Counted from the stretch's first letter, positions 52,974 to 62,345 are shown. The stretch: DNA of 64,000 bases from Microglena sp. YARC (GCA_022414725.1 CM039464.1:17791405-17855404); one strand, 5' to 3'. Numbers and translations: made by a program. The notes: generated by a model from the letters alone, not told the origin.

Positions 52974-53206
52974 AGAATCGAATGAATGAATGCAAGCAAA
53001 CGCACGTACGTACAAACACACGCAAAGGGATGAACACTGTCATCGTCCATCTGACTCCACATGCAAACGGCGGAAACATGTCCTCGTCTCCAAAAGACAC
53101 CGCGGCGGCAAGCGCATCCTCATTGTCTCGTCCATCTGTCTCCAGGCTCGATGATAATGATGCTTATGGATTATCTAGTTTGTTCAGAAAATTAGGATGG
53201 AAGCAA
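52974..53206 (+). other. Spacer between helicase gene and IS607 copy 2
   Basis: Includes catctgactccacatgcaaa and cggcggaaacatgtc, shared with 63,733-63,770. No gene. The frame that crosses it ends inside the transposon. Confidence 0.45.
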
Positions 53207-53296
53207 AGGTTGCAACAGTTGACTCTTTTGCTTTCCGAAAATAAGTAAACCTAACAGTGTATAAGGAATTTGCATGTACTAAATATCAGAATGCTA

Positions 53297-54190
53297 TGTA
53301 TGGCAACCAACGCTTCTGTAAAATTGGCAAGGTCTCCGATGCCCTTGGTGTCTCCAGGACCGTCCTCCGTCGATGGGCGGATAATGGCACGATCCGGACC
53401 CCAGGCCACCAACGTCTCTTTGACCCAAGCAGCATCCAAGGCTACCTCATCGAGCAGGAAAAAAAAAACCAGCAGTCGTCAAGTCATTCTCTACGCACGT
53501 GTGTCCTCACACAAACAACAACCCGACCTGCTCAGACAGCAATTGTTCTTGCAAACCCATATTTCTGACAAACATTCCGGATGCGAGCAAGTCAAGGACG
53601 TCGGATCAGGGCTCAACTTCAAGCGCCCAGGACTTTTACGAGTATTGGGACTCGTCACGGCAGGACTTGTATCGTCAATTGTTGTGGCTTCCAAAGACAG
53701 GCTCGCAAGGTTTGGTTTCGAGCTCATTGAATGGATTTGCTCGCAGCACTCCTGCTCGATCATCGTTCTCGATCACCAAGACGGAGCCCCTGAAGACGAG
53801 CTTGGACAAGACCTCATGTCCATCGTTCAAGTATATTGTTGCCGATGGAACGGTCGAAGACGCTACAATGTCAAATGCCAAACCCAAGTTGAGGACCTTA
53901 AACCCAATCAAGGATCAGAAATCGATGCTGGCAGAGTTTGCGGGGTGCAGCCGGTTCATGTACAACAAGGCTGTGGCAGCACGGTTGGGCGTCGGGAGCA
54001 CTCACAAGTCTGTCTTCCGAATTCGAGACAGGTATGTGACGAACAAGGTGAGGGGGGAGGGGAAGATGCCAAACCCGTACTTCAAGAATCGCCAATGGTT
54101 GCTTCAGTGCCCCAAAAGCGTACGCCAAAGCGCAATCAAGGCTGCCTTGGCAAACATCAAGGCTTGCTTTTCGAATCTGAAAGCAGGTAA
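53297..54190 (+). pseudogene. tnpA: TnpA serine recombinase, frame-broken in copy 2
   Basis: The frame starting MYGNQRFCKIGKVSDALGVS runs into an A10 run (53,459-53,468) where copy 1 has A9. Afterwards the recombinase continues in the other frame with YARVSSHKQQPDLLRQQ and KDRLARFGFELIEW, to 54,190. One base separates it from an intact gene. Transcriptional slippage or a programmed shift on the A run is possible, as is a read error. Confidence 0.82.
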
Positions 54191-55091
54191 CATCAAGCAG
54201 TTTTCAGCTCCGTTCAGACGGAAGAAGACAGAGCTTGAGAGGGGTTGGGCCATTGAGATGGATCAGAAGAACATTTCCAAGGATGGCGACAAACTCTTCA
54301 TCTTCAAAGACATATTGAGCAACATGCGTTACTTCGGTAGCAAACAACTCCATAAGTTGATGCCTGAGGAAAACCCGACCCACGATCCAAAGGTCCAAAA
54401 ATCCCGCTTCGGCGAATATTTCCTAGTCTTGTCTGTCGCTGCCAGGGACAGGAGGGCAGAGCGGAAGCCTGTCCATCCAGACAAGGTTGCAACTGCATCC
54501 ATCGACCCAGGCGTCCGCAAAACAATGGTCACGTACTCACCAGAGAATGAGGAATCCTTCATGCTTGGTCAGGGACAGGCATCCGACCTTGTCAAACTCC
54601 TGCTGGTTCATGACAAGCTGCAGTCAAGGTTGGATACTGAGAAAACCTTACGATCAAAAGAGAGGATGAAGATAAAGAAGCAGATGATTCGCATTCGGAA
54701 GAGAATTTTTTACCTCAAGAAAGAGTTTAGGGACCAGATAACAAATTTCTTGGCCGCTCGCTACGATGTGTTGTTGGTACCTCAATTGGAGACGGCGAAG
54801 ATGACAATCAGTGCTGAACGGGAGCTGACAACCAAGGTTGCCCGTCAGATGCTGACTTTGAGCCACTCTGTGCTGTTCAATCGGCTGAAGGAGAAGTGTG
54901 AAGAGTACGGGACAGTGTTCTTGCATGTGCTTGAGCATTACACGAGTCAGACATGCCCTATGTGCGGTTTATTGAACAAGTGTGGAGAGACATACACCTG
55001 CAAGAACTGTCAATTCACCTGCGACAGAGACATTGTGGGGGCAGCTGGCATCTTCCTGAAGGCAGTTCGAACAGAAAATCCCTGTTCGTAA
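53868..55091 (+). CDS. tnpB: TnpB/Fanzor-type RNA-guided nuclease, intact
   Basis: 407 residues from the ATG at 53,868 (MSNAKPKLRT), which sits just before the conserved N-terminal FAGCSRFMYNKAV. Middle FKNRQWLLQCPKSVRQSAIK and FRRKKTELERGW. RuvC I ASIDPGVRKTMVTY, RuvC II LVPQLETAKMT, zinc ribbon TCPMCGLLNKCG..YTCKNCQF, RuvC III CDRDIVGAAGIF. Length and motifs fit the IS607-linked TnpB/Fanzor family, whose members cut DNA under guide of an RNA from the transposon end and promote its retention. The same frame is open upstream to 53,499 across tnpA; those codons are probably not translated. The 5' part overlaps the extended tnpA frame by about 320 bp. Confidence 0.88.
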   Translation: MSNAKPKLRTLNPIKDQKSMLAEFAGCSRFMYNKAVAARLGVGSTHKSVFRIRDRYVTNKVRGEGKMPNPYFKNRQWLLQCPKSVRQSAIKAALANIKACFSNLKAGNIKQFSAPFRRKKTELERGWAIEMDQKNISKDGDKLFIFKDILSNMRYFGSKQLHKLMPEENPTHDPKVQKSRFGEYFLVLSVAARDRRAERKPVHPDKVATASIDPGVRKTMVTYSPENEESFMLGQGQASDLVKLLLVHDKLQSRLDTEKTLRSKERMKIKKQMIRIRKRIFYLKKEFRDQITNFLAARYDVLLVPQLETAKMTISAERELTTKVARQMLTLSHSVLFNRLKEKCEEYGTVFLHVLEHYTSQTCPMCGLLNKCGETYTCKNCQFTCDRDIVGAAGIFLKAVRTENPCS

Positions 55092-55234
55092 AGGACAGCA
55101 GCCCCGGGGGAGTTGACCCCTATGATACCCCTATGGAGAATTCATTGTCTTTCTTACTACATGTCCCCCGGACCCCGGATGTGTAATAAGAAATTCATAG
55201 GTTCGAGGATATACGGGTAGCTTAAATTCAACGG
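55092..55234 (+). ncRNA. Candidate TnpB guide RNA region (right end), copy 2
   Basis: Near-identical to 41,133-41,276, with few substitutions (atccccggggg to agccccggggg). It ends at the transposon border, after which a guide would start in host sequence (gaaggactaag...). Inferred from position and conservation. Confidence 0.45.
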
Positions 55235-55734
55235 AAGGACTAAGGCGGCTTCAAGGAACCCTCAAGGATTGTACAGAGTGCCCAGGAGACTTTCACAGCT
55301 TGGAAGGAGAGATTCTGACGATTCCTCTTTTGACAGAGGAACTGCTCGTCTTCGCAAGCGGTGGCGGCTACCTTGACAGCACTCTCATCGATCCGAGAGG
55401 TTAGCCAACCTCGAGTGTGTTATCAGACATCGGGGTTTTGGCAATCCCCATCGATGCTGTCGGGCGTGAGCCACACACTTCACTCGAGGCTCGATGAATG
55501 ATGCTGCTTATGGAAAGGAGGAAGATGTCGGTCGGTAGGTCGGTCGTGTTCGAAGGAAGAGAGAGGAGAACAAAACAAAAGGAAAATAATTATGCAGTTT
55601 CGGGGATCGTCGGGTCTTTTATCATGTCCGGCGATCGATTGTACCGCTGCCAGCACTACACAGGATTTAGGTGAGGGGGCTTATGCCACTCACTACGTTT
55701 TCACTCGTTTTTAGAGGAACGGCGACCACTCTCA
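55235..55734. other. Gap without gene
   Basis: At 55,425-55,460 gacatcggggttttggcaat resembles 63,830-63,860. Near 55,493 cgatgaatgatgctgcttat resembles the sequence at 53,150 left of IS607 copy 2. No supported frame. Confidence 0.4.
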
Positions 55735-56280
55735 TCAAGGACGGCGGCATCTGTGTCGAGTCGAGTCGAGTCGCAGAGTCACATGGCGACATCTCGCATC
55801 ACGGCGGCACGTGTGTCGAGTCACATGGCGACCTCTCGCATCACGGCGGCACCTGTGTCGAGTCACATGGCGACCTCTCGCATCACGGCGGCACCTGTGT
55901 CGAGTCACAGAGCGACCGACCTCTCGCATCACGGCGGCACCTGTGTCGATTCACGTCACAGAGCGACTTTCGCATCACGGCGGAACCTGTGTTGAGTCAC
56001 ATCACAGAGCGACCGACATCTCGCATCACGGCGGCACCTGTGTTGATTCACGTCACAGAGCGACCACTCTCATCAGGCGGAACTTGTGTCGAGTCACATC
56101 ACAGAGTGACCACTCTCATCGGGCGGCACTTGTGTCGAGTCACATCACAGAGCGACCTCTCGCATCAGGCGGAACTTGTGTCGAGTCACATCACAGAGCG
56201 ACCTCTCGCATCACGACGGTACCTGTGTCGAGTCACACGGCGACCACTATCATCAATGCGGAACGATGTCGACTTACGGG
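55735..56280 (+). repeat. CGGCGGCACCTGTGTCGAGT array 1
   Basis: Eleven units of 38-48 bp: ctctcgcatcacggcggcac, ctgtgtcgagtcacatcaca, gagcgac. Related arrays are at 61,225-61,690 and 62,335-62,580. Frames through it are artefacts. Confidence 0.9.
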
Positions 56281-56387
56281 GGACGATCGCTCGCATCGCA
56301 AACAAGTCGATACTCTCTAAGATATTATCACTCACAGATGACGGAAAACACGGTAAAGTAATTGCAACCTGTGATCACATATCAAGC

Positions 56388-56450
56388 ATGGGTCTGCTAG
56401 ACAAGCGCTCTCGTATATCGATAGGGGAATTGCGGCCCCCACGGAACACC
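56388..56450 (+). repeat. Two-hairpin module, subtype B, truncated
   Basis: tcaagcatgggtctgctagac, then atcgataggggaattgcggc and the start of hairpin 2 (ccccacgga). It is cut by the 113-bp satellite. Confidence 0.65.
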
Positions 56451-56451
56451 A

Positions 56452-57650
56452 TTTTCAGAGGTGTTCATGCGAACACGTTCGTTTAAAATAGGGATTGATG
56501 TGAGCCTCCGGCATTCTTCAGTATTTATTTTTTGTTGAAATAATTGTTGTTACCGAGATGGAGAGTCTTTTCAGAGGTGTTCATGTGAACACGTTTGTTT
56601 AAAATAGGGATTGATGTGAGCCTCCGGCATTCTTCAGTATTTATTTTTTGTTGAAATAATTGTTGTTACCGAGATGGAGAGTCTTTTCAGATGTGTTCAT
56701 GTGAACACGTTTGTTTAAAATAGGGATTGATGTGAGCCTCCGGCATTCTTCAGTATTTATTTTTTGTTGAAATAATTGTTGTTACCGAGATGGAGAGTCT
56801 TTTCAGAGGTGTTCATGCGAACACGTTCGTTTAAAATAGGGATTGATGTGAGCCTCCGGCATTCTTCAGTATTTATTTTTTGTTGAAATAATTGTTGTTA
56901 CCGAGATGGAGAGTCTTTTCAGAGGTGTTTATGTGAACACGTTTGTTTAAAATAGGGATTGATGTGAGCCTCCGACATTCTTCAGTATTTATTTTTTGTT
57001 GAAATAATTGTTTTTACCGAGATGGAGAGTCTTTTCAGATGTGTTCATGTGAAAACGTTTAAAATAGGGATTGATGTGAGCCTCCGGCATTCTTCAGTAT
57101 TTATTTTCAGTTGAAATAATTGTTGTTACCGAGATGGAGAGTCTTTTCAGAGGTGTTCATGCGAACACGTTCGTTTAAAATAGGGATTGATGTGAGCCTC
57201 CGGCATTCTTCAGTATTTATTTTTTGTTGAAATAATTGTTGTTACCGAGATGGAGAGTCTTTTCAGAGGTGTTCATGTGAACACGTTTGTTTAAAATAGG
57301 GATTGATGTTAGCCTCCGACATTCTTCAGTATTTATTTTTTGTTGAAATAATTGTTGTTACCGAGATGGAGAGTCTTTTCAGATGTGTTCATGTGAACAC
57401 GTTTAAAATAGGGATTGATGTGAGCCTCCGGCATTCTTCAGTATTTATTTTTTGTTGAAATAATTGTTGTTACCGAGATGGAGAGTCTTTTCAGAGGTGT
57501 TCATGTGAACACGTTTAAAATAGGGATTGATGTGAGCATCCAGCATTCTTCAGTATTTATTTTTTGTTGAAATAATTGTTGTTACCGAGATGGAGAGTCT
57601 TTTCAGAGGTGTTCATGTTTAAAATAGGGATTGATCTGAGCCTCTGGCAT
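56452..57650 (+). repeat. 113-119-bp satellite, about 10.5 units
   Basis: The unit has ttttcagaggtgttcatgtg with the palindrome gtgttcatgtgaacac, gtttaaaatagggattgatg, tgagcctccggcattcttca and ttgttgaaataattgttgtt. A single fragment of it occurs at 63,781-63,830. It ends about 80 bp before the 3' end of the T5orf172 gene on the minus strand. Confidence 0.93.
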
Positions 57651-57729
57651 TCTTCATACAATTTTTCACGACCGCATCATACGCGTGCTTTATCTGTCTG
57701 TGAGTGCGTGCAGCAATGGATAACAGAGC

Positions 57730-59010
57730 TCAATCCAATACAGGCCACATCTTCTCACGCATGTCATTGATGACATCCGTAATGCAGAAAGAGTAAACAG
57801 CACCCGTGTTGCAGCGTCGCTTGGAGACGCCCCTCAAGCCAAGCTTGGACATCTTGAGACCAAACTTGATCAAGGTGGTTTCATGTTTAGGAGAACCAGG
57901 GATCGGGGATAGCCAGTCATTGAACATGGAGAACAAGGTGGCCGCCGTGAAGCTCACAGAATCATTGATACGGGGATGCGAGACGCTCTGCTCTTGCATC
58001 AGGTGCAAGAGGAATTGGGACTCAATCAGCAGGATGTCTTCGGGGGTAGCTTTTTGCAGGGTGTACCTCGTGTCCAGGCCGCACTCCTGGACGACCTGCG
58101 CCAGCTCGACAACGTCAGAAACAGTCGCCTGTAGCCCCTCCTCCTTGCAGAACGTGACGTAAGCATTGTACATGCCCGGGGTCGTGGCGATATGCGGTCG
58201 CAGATCGCCGGGGGTGGTGGCAATGCACCGCTCATCCAGAAAGCGGAGGATATTCTTGTGGCGAGTGAAGTCGGGGAACCGCAGGGCACGACGGGGAAGC
58301 AGCAGGCCGTCGAAAATGTGCTGGATGGGTTGGATGCCCAGATCCTTGAGCGATGATACCACTTTCTTGGCGGTGAAGCTCGACCTGGGTAGCTTCGACA
58401 GTACCCGAGCGACAAATGCGCCCTGATCCAACACCGCACCAGACAGCTCTGTTGCATTGGCCTCGACAAAGTCGTGCACCATATCGTAACACTCGATGTT
58501 AGCCTGAACGACGTTGTCAAAAAGCACAGTCACCACACGTGAGACGTACGTCTCACGATCCATACGCTCCTGGTCCGTCTCCTCAGATTCAACGGCGGAT
58601 TCCACGGATCCCTCAGATTCAACGGAGTCATCACGTGGAGTGTCACACTCCTCCTGTTTGCCACCGCAGTCGTCGCCATACCAGGCGTACTTCAAAACGT
58701 TCGCTAACATACCATTGTAAACGGTGGCTTCGCCCACATCGAAGTACTCGGCACCCAGATCTCTTCGTGGCTGGATTCTGGAATCGTAACCACCGCGCAT
58801 GTACCTGAGCAGTGTCGCCTCTGCATCCACGCACGCTTGTGCATCTCGAACATGGATGGCAAAAATGAGCTGGGATCCATTGGGGTACTGCGAGAGCCTC
58901 TTGCAGAACGGCTGGCTGGTCCGGCCGACCTTGACGACCAACGGGGACAATTTGCCCAGGAACTCGCGCTCGACGAGGGCGTACACGACGTGCTGGGTGT
59001 GGTGCGCCAT
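57730..59010 (-). CDS. T5orf172/MUG113-like (GIY-YIG superfamily) protein, paralog 1
   Basis: 426 residues from MAHHTQHVVYALVE, chosen because the divergent paralog starts MAHMTTNVVYALVE; an upstream Met at 59,049 exists. N-terminal domain: VVYALVE, VVKVGRTSQPFCKRLSQYP, IFAIHV, AEATLLRYMRGG, RRDLGAEYFDV, the T5orf172 pattern related to GIY-YIG nucleases. An acidic Ser/Glu linker (ESEGSVESAVESEETDQERM) follows, then a long helical region and a C-terminal domain (SFTAATLFSMFNDWLSPIPG) that resembles DNA-binding tails of viral replication proteins. Nuclease activity is unproven for this family. Confidence 0.7.
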   Translation of the reverse strand: MAHHTQHVVYALVEREFLGKLSPLVVKVGRTSQPFCKRLSQYPNGSQLIFAIHVRDAQACVDAEATLLRYMRGGYDSRIQPRRDLGAEYFDVGEATVYNGMLANVLKYAWYGDDCGGKQEECDTPRDDSVESEGSVESAVESEETDQERMDRETYVSRVVTVLFDNVVQANIECYDMVHDFVEANATELSGAVLDQGAFVARVLSKLPRSSFTAKKVVSSLKDLGIQPIQHIFDGLLLPRRALRFPDFTRHKNILRFLDERCIATTPGDLRPHIATTPGMYNAYVTFCKEEGLQATVSDVVELAQVVQECGLDTRYTLQKATPEDILLIESQFLLHLMQEQSVSHPRINDSVSFTAATLFSMFNDWLSPIPGSPKHETTLIKFGLKMSKLGLRGVSKRRCNTGAVYSFCITDVINDMREKMWPVLD

Positions 59011-59201
59011 GGATGGATGATACACAAGGGAAGGGAAGGCTTGACTCAACCAATATGCTTGTCGCGAGCTTTATATCGTGATAATCGAGCGTTTTTACGA
59101 GGTTTGGAGATCTTCAGATCTTCAGGTCCATGCGACATCCACCATGTCACACATATGACAAGGAGTGACGAGAATCCGTGTGTCATGAAAGCCGCCATGG
59201 C

Positions 59202-59237
<36 letters not shown>

Positions 59238-59552
59238 ATGAATGATGGACGGGGTCGCAAATGGTGATCACATGTCAAGCATAGGCCTGCTATACAATAG
59301 ATCTCGTACATCGATAGGGGAATCGCGGGCCCCACGGAGTGGGGTAGGGGAATTGAGCTGCAGAAACCAAGTGTGTCAAGGCATCAATCAATCATCACAC
59401 GCAAAACTGTGGAAAACTGTCGCATCCACACCGTCCGTCCGTCCGTCCATTCATGACACACGGATGCGGTGGCGGATCATCGCCACTCATCGTTTAGTGG
59501 AAGTGGTGTAAACGCGAGCATAATATAGCATAGGAGCAGCTCGACAGCGATC
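59011..59552. promoter_or_regulatory. Shared divergent promoter region of the T5orf172 pair
   Basis: It separates two divergent paralogs. TATA-like motifs: cataatatag at about 59,519, some 30 bp before the right-hand ATG, and gatataaag on the minus strand at about 59,068-59,076. It also contains a (TG)n tract (59,203-59,233) and a full hairpin module (59,276-59,365). Confidence 0.5.
59276..59365 (+). repeat. Two-hairpin module, subtype B
   Basis: tcaagcataggcctgctata, then atcgataggggaatcgcggg and hairpin 2 GCCCCAC-GGA-GTGGGGT, then gaattgagctgcagaaacc. Confidence 0.8.
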
Positions 59553-61052
59553 ATGGCGCACATGACAACCAATGTCGTGTACGCGTTGGTTGAGCACAAG
59601 TTCATTCAGAAAGATGAGATCGTCGTCAAGGTGGGCAGGACGTCGAAGCCCGTTGTTCAGCGACTTTCTCAGTACCCGAAGAACTCAAAGATGATCTTCG
59701 CAATCCACGTACTTAATCCGTGTGCTTGTGGGGAGGCTGAGACTGTCCTGCTCCGGTACCTTCGCGGAGACCCTCGAGTCAAGCCCCGTCGCGACGTTGG
59801 ATACGAGTACTACCAACTTGACGCGGGTGATGCAGGTGCCGTCTTTCGGGAGATGGCCGTTGTCGTCTTCCAGTACGTGTGGACAGGTGGCGTCGACAGC
59901 TTTGATTGCGGCACCGAGGACGTGCCACCCGACGCCCCCATCTTTGCCGTTGTTGAGAGAGAGAAGGAGCGAGAGAAGCAGAGAGAGAAGGAGCGAGAGA
60001 AGGAGCGAGAGAAGGAGCGAGAGAAGCAGCGAGAGAAGACGGTCTCTGGAATGGTCGCCAAGATATTCAAGAACGTCTTGAGGAGCAATACCCCACGTTC
60101 CGTGGAGGTACTTGCATCTCTTCTGTGCCATGAGCTGCAGCGCCCCTTTCGTGGCGTGCCGTTGCACCCCGATCTTCTGAAGATCGGGTTGATAGAGGAG
60201 ACACTCGCTGCTCTGGGGTTTTCGTCCCCGTTCGACACTGAGACAATCATCCCGAACCTGATGACGGTGTTCGACGCCAAGCTCAAGGGAACACAGATGT
60301 TCCGCGACTACGCAAACACCGCTCGGCTGTTCAGCCATGCCTCGTGCGGCGTTCGCGACGGGTGGGACCTGTGCAAGGTGTCCAAGTCTGTGAAGATGAT
60401 CCTGAACGCCGTGGGTCTGGATATGGTGAGCGTGACGAAGCGGGTGCAGGTCAAGGGCAAGAGAACTCAGGAGGAGAGGAACTACCGCCTGTGCCCTGAG
60501 AGTGTCTGCCGTATGCTCGAGCTCGTGAAACTTCGTCTTCTGCGCACTGACCTCACGCCGCAGCTGCCCTTTCTGGCCACGAGCTGTCCATGTACAGCTC
60601 TCCGGGTACAGGCGGTAGTTCCTCTCCTCCTTGGTGCGCTTGCCTTTGACCTGCACGCGCTTGGTCTCGCTCACCATGTCCATACCACGCGCGCGCAGGT
60701 CAAAGGCAAGCGCACCAAGGAGGAGAGGAACTACCGCCTGTGCCCGGAGAGTGTCTCCCGGATGCTGGAGCTCTTGAAACTTCGTCTTCTGCGCACGGAC
60801 CTCACGCCGCCGCCGCGCTGCCCTTTCGGGTCACGAGATGTCCATGTACAGACAGCCATAGTCTATCGGCAAACAACGGATTGTATTATTCAACAAGCGG
60901 CGGAGCCCCTTTCACCTCTCCCCCCAGCGGAGCGACCGGGGGCGACCGGAGGGGAGCCCCCACAAAGGATTCCGCGAGGAACCGAGCGGGTGGGCGACCG
61001 GAGGGGAGCCCACAGTTCACATCAACCAGCAGACACACTACTGTGTAACTAA
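59553..61052 (+). CDS. T5orf172/MUG113-like protein, paralog 2, with rearranged C-terminus
   Basis: 499 residues. N-terminal domain parallels paralog 1 (VVYALVE, VVKVGRTSKPVVQRLSQYP, IFAIHV, RRDVGYEYYQL). The linker is a charged EKEREKQREKEREKE repeat encoded by agcgagagaaggagcgagag units. The middle is helical. From about residue 300 the segment VQVKGKRTQEERNYRLCPES...LRLLRTDLTP appears twice, separated by an inverted copy of the same DNA (about 60,583-60,690). The frame happens to stay open through all three pieces. Beyond about residue 430 the translation (SPLPPAERPGATGGEPPQRI) does not look native, so the original protein probably ended earlier. Confidence 0.68.
   Translation: MAHMTTNVVYALVEHKFIQKDEIVVKVGRTSKPVVQRLSQYPKNSKMIFAIHVLNPCACGEAETVLLRYLRGDPRVKPRRDVGYEYYQLDAGDAGAVFREMAVVVFQYVWTGGVDSFDCGTEDVPPDAPIFAVVEREKEREKQREKEREKEREKEREKQREKTVSGMVAKIFKNVLRSNTPRSVEVLASLLCHELQRPFRGVPLHPDLLKIGLIEETLAALGFSSPFDTETIIPNLMTVFDAKLKGTQMFRDYANTARLFSHASCGVRDGWDLCKVSKSVKMILNAVGLDMVSVTKRVQVKGKRTQEERNYRLCPESVCRMLELVKLRLLRTDLTPQLPFLATSCPCTALRVQAVVPLLLGALAFDLHALGLAHHVHTTRAQVKGKRTKEERNYRLCPESVSRMLELLKLRLLRTDLTPPPRCPFGSRDVHVQTAIVYRQTTDCIIQQAAEPLSPLPPAERPGATGGEPPQRIPRGTERVGDRRGAHSSHQPADTLLCN
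60417..60830. repeat. Forward-inverted-forward triplicated segment
   Basis: Three copies of a 110-140-bp segment: forward at 60,417-60,560, reverse at 60,583-60,690, forward at 60,695-60,830. Markers are caggtcaagggcaag / cttgcctttgacctg / caggtcaaaggcaag. The reverse copy and the third copy share bases that differ from the first. Confidence 0.85.
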
Positions 61053-61186
61053 CTGTCAAGTCTTACACAATGTGTATGTTGTTTGTAAAAGATTCACTTG
61101 TTTGTAACACTTGGGTTTATTATCACGGTAACGCTTGAGCTTCTTTCTCACTGGAACGCTTGGGCGTTTCCGATGTGTCGTCTCAA

Positions 61187-61245
61187 GCAGACTTCTGCTT
61201 GACAACTATGTCGGGAGTATGAAAGAGGAATCGCGGGACACACGG
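61187..61245 (+). repeat. Two-hairpin module, copy 4 (fused to repeat array)
   Basis: Perfect hairpin 1 tcaagcagacttctgcttga. The sequence follows the module to gaatcgcgggac and then switches to the CGGCGGCACCTG array, replacing hairpin 2. Confidence 0.75.
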
Positions 61246-61690
61246 CGGCACCTGTCGAGTCGAGTCGAGTCACATCACAGAGCGACCGACCTCTCGCATC
61301 ACGGCGGCACCTGTCGAGTTGAGTCACACTCGCATCACTGCGGAACCTGTGTCGTGTCACAGAGCGACCACTCGCATCAGGCGGCACCTGTCGAGTCGAG
61401 TAACATCACACGGCGACCTCTCGCATCACGGCGGCACCTGTCGATTCGTGTCACATCACAGAGCGACCTCTCGCATCACGGCGGAACCTGTCGAGTCGAC
61501 TCACATCACAGAGCGACCACTCGCATCAGGCGGTACCTGTCGAGTCGAGTAACATCACACGGCGACCTCTCGCATCACGGCGGCACCTGTCGATTCGAGT
61601 CACATCACAGAGCGACCTCTCGCATCACGGCGGAACCTGTCGAGTCGACTCACAGAGTCACAGAGCGACCACTTTCATCAGGCGGAACCT
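61246..61690 (+). repeat. CGGCGGCACCTGTCGAGT array 2
   Basis: About nine units related to 55,735-56,280, mostly with ctgtcgagtcgagtcacatc in place of ctgtgtcgagtcacatc. Confidence 0.88.
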
Positions 61691-61765
61691 GTGTTGACTT
61701 ACGGGGGACGATCCCTCGCATCGCAAAGAAGTCGATACTCTCTAAGACAACCTGTGATCACATGT

Positions 61766-61830
61766 CAAGCATGGGTCGATAGGGGAATCGCGGGCCCCAC
61801 GGAGTGTGGCAGGGGAATTTAGTTGCAGAA
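61766..61830 (+). repeat. Two-hairpin module, subtype B, shortened
   Basis: tcaagcatgggtcgataggg (hairpin 1 deleted), then GCCCCAC-GGA-GTGTGGC, then gaatttagttgcagaaacc. Confidence 0.7.
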
Positions 61831-61965
61831 ACCTGTCAAGTCATCATACACGTACACACGCAAACGGCGGATTCTCGTCACTCATCGCTCGTCCTCGAAT
61901 GAAATAACCATTCTTCAGTGTAAACAACCATCAGCACAGCACAGCACAGCACACTTCACAAACGA

Positions 61966-62193
61966 ATGAGTTCCTTTGACGAAATCAATGAAGATGTCGC
62001 ACAAATGAGTGAAGATGTCAAACGAATCAATGAAGATGTCAGACGAATCAATGAAGATGTCAGACGAATCAATGAAGATGTCAAACGAATGAGTTCCTTT
62101 GACGAAATCAATGAAGATGTCGCCTCTCGTTTGCGGAAAGTGGAGATGCGTCACACCCCGGTGTGTCACAAGGATCCACCTAAGACATTATAA
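61966..62193 (+). CDS. Small coiled-coil protein with 21-bp coding repeats
   Basis: 75 residues: MSSFDEINEDVAQMSEDVKR, then RINEDV heptads three times, then MSSFDEINEDVASRLRKVEM. The DNA repeat gaatcaatgaagatgtcaga (21 bp) equals one heptad, so unit number can change without a frameshift. The first line of the protein recurs after the heptads. Role unknown. Confidence 0.5.
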   Translation: MSSFDEINEDVAQMSEDVKRINEDVRRINEDVRRINEDVKRMSSFDEINEDVASRLRKVEMRHTPVCHKDPPKTL

Positions 62194-62283
62194 AAGTTTG
62201 GAATACGCATTATCACGCATTTGCACTGTAACGCTTGAGCTTCTTCCTAACTGGAACGCTTGGGCGTTTCCGATGTGTTGTCT

Positions 62284-62345
62284 TCAAGTAGACTTCTGCT
62301 CGACAACTATGTCGGGAGTATGAAAGAGGATTCGCGGGACACACG
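62284..62345 (+). repeat. Two-hairpin module, copy 5 (fused to repeat array)
   Basis: tcaagtagacttctgctcga, then gggagtatgaaagaggattc, then array 3, as at 61,187. The upstream gcttgggcgtttccgatgtg is also shared with 61,158, so the whole 61.13-61.25 block is duplicated here. Confidence 0.75.

Larger units (their letters stand above)
53207..55234 (+). mobile_element. IS607-family transposon copy 2 (about 2.03 kb)
   Basis: Same borders as copy 1 (39,219-41,276) and more than 95 percent similar by eye. Here tnpB is intact and tnpA has a frame change in an A10 run. Left-flank similarity to copy 1 ends at aggttgcaac, the right at attcaacgg. Confidence 0.88.

Noticed and set aside
54654..54938. 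Minus-strand frames across both tnpB copies
   Set aside because: Antisense shadows, present in both copies only because the DNA is duplicated; no family motifs.
55671..56486. 271-codon frame rich in SHHGGTCVESH
   Set aside because: Translation of the CGGCGGCACCTGTGTCGAGT array; unit lengths vary and break periodicity.
49541..57650. Direct-repeat arrays as possible CRISPR
   Set aside because: Units are contiguous satellites of 113-222 bp without unique spacers or cas genes; the context is eukaryotic or viral.
59685..60683. 332-codon minus-strand frame opposite T5orf172 paralog 2
   Set aside because: Shadow frame: Leu/Ser repeats are the complement of the EKER linker, and the plus strand has the family motifs.
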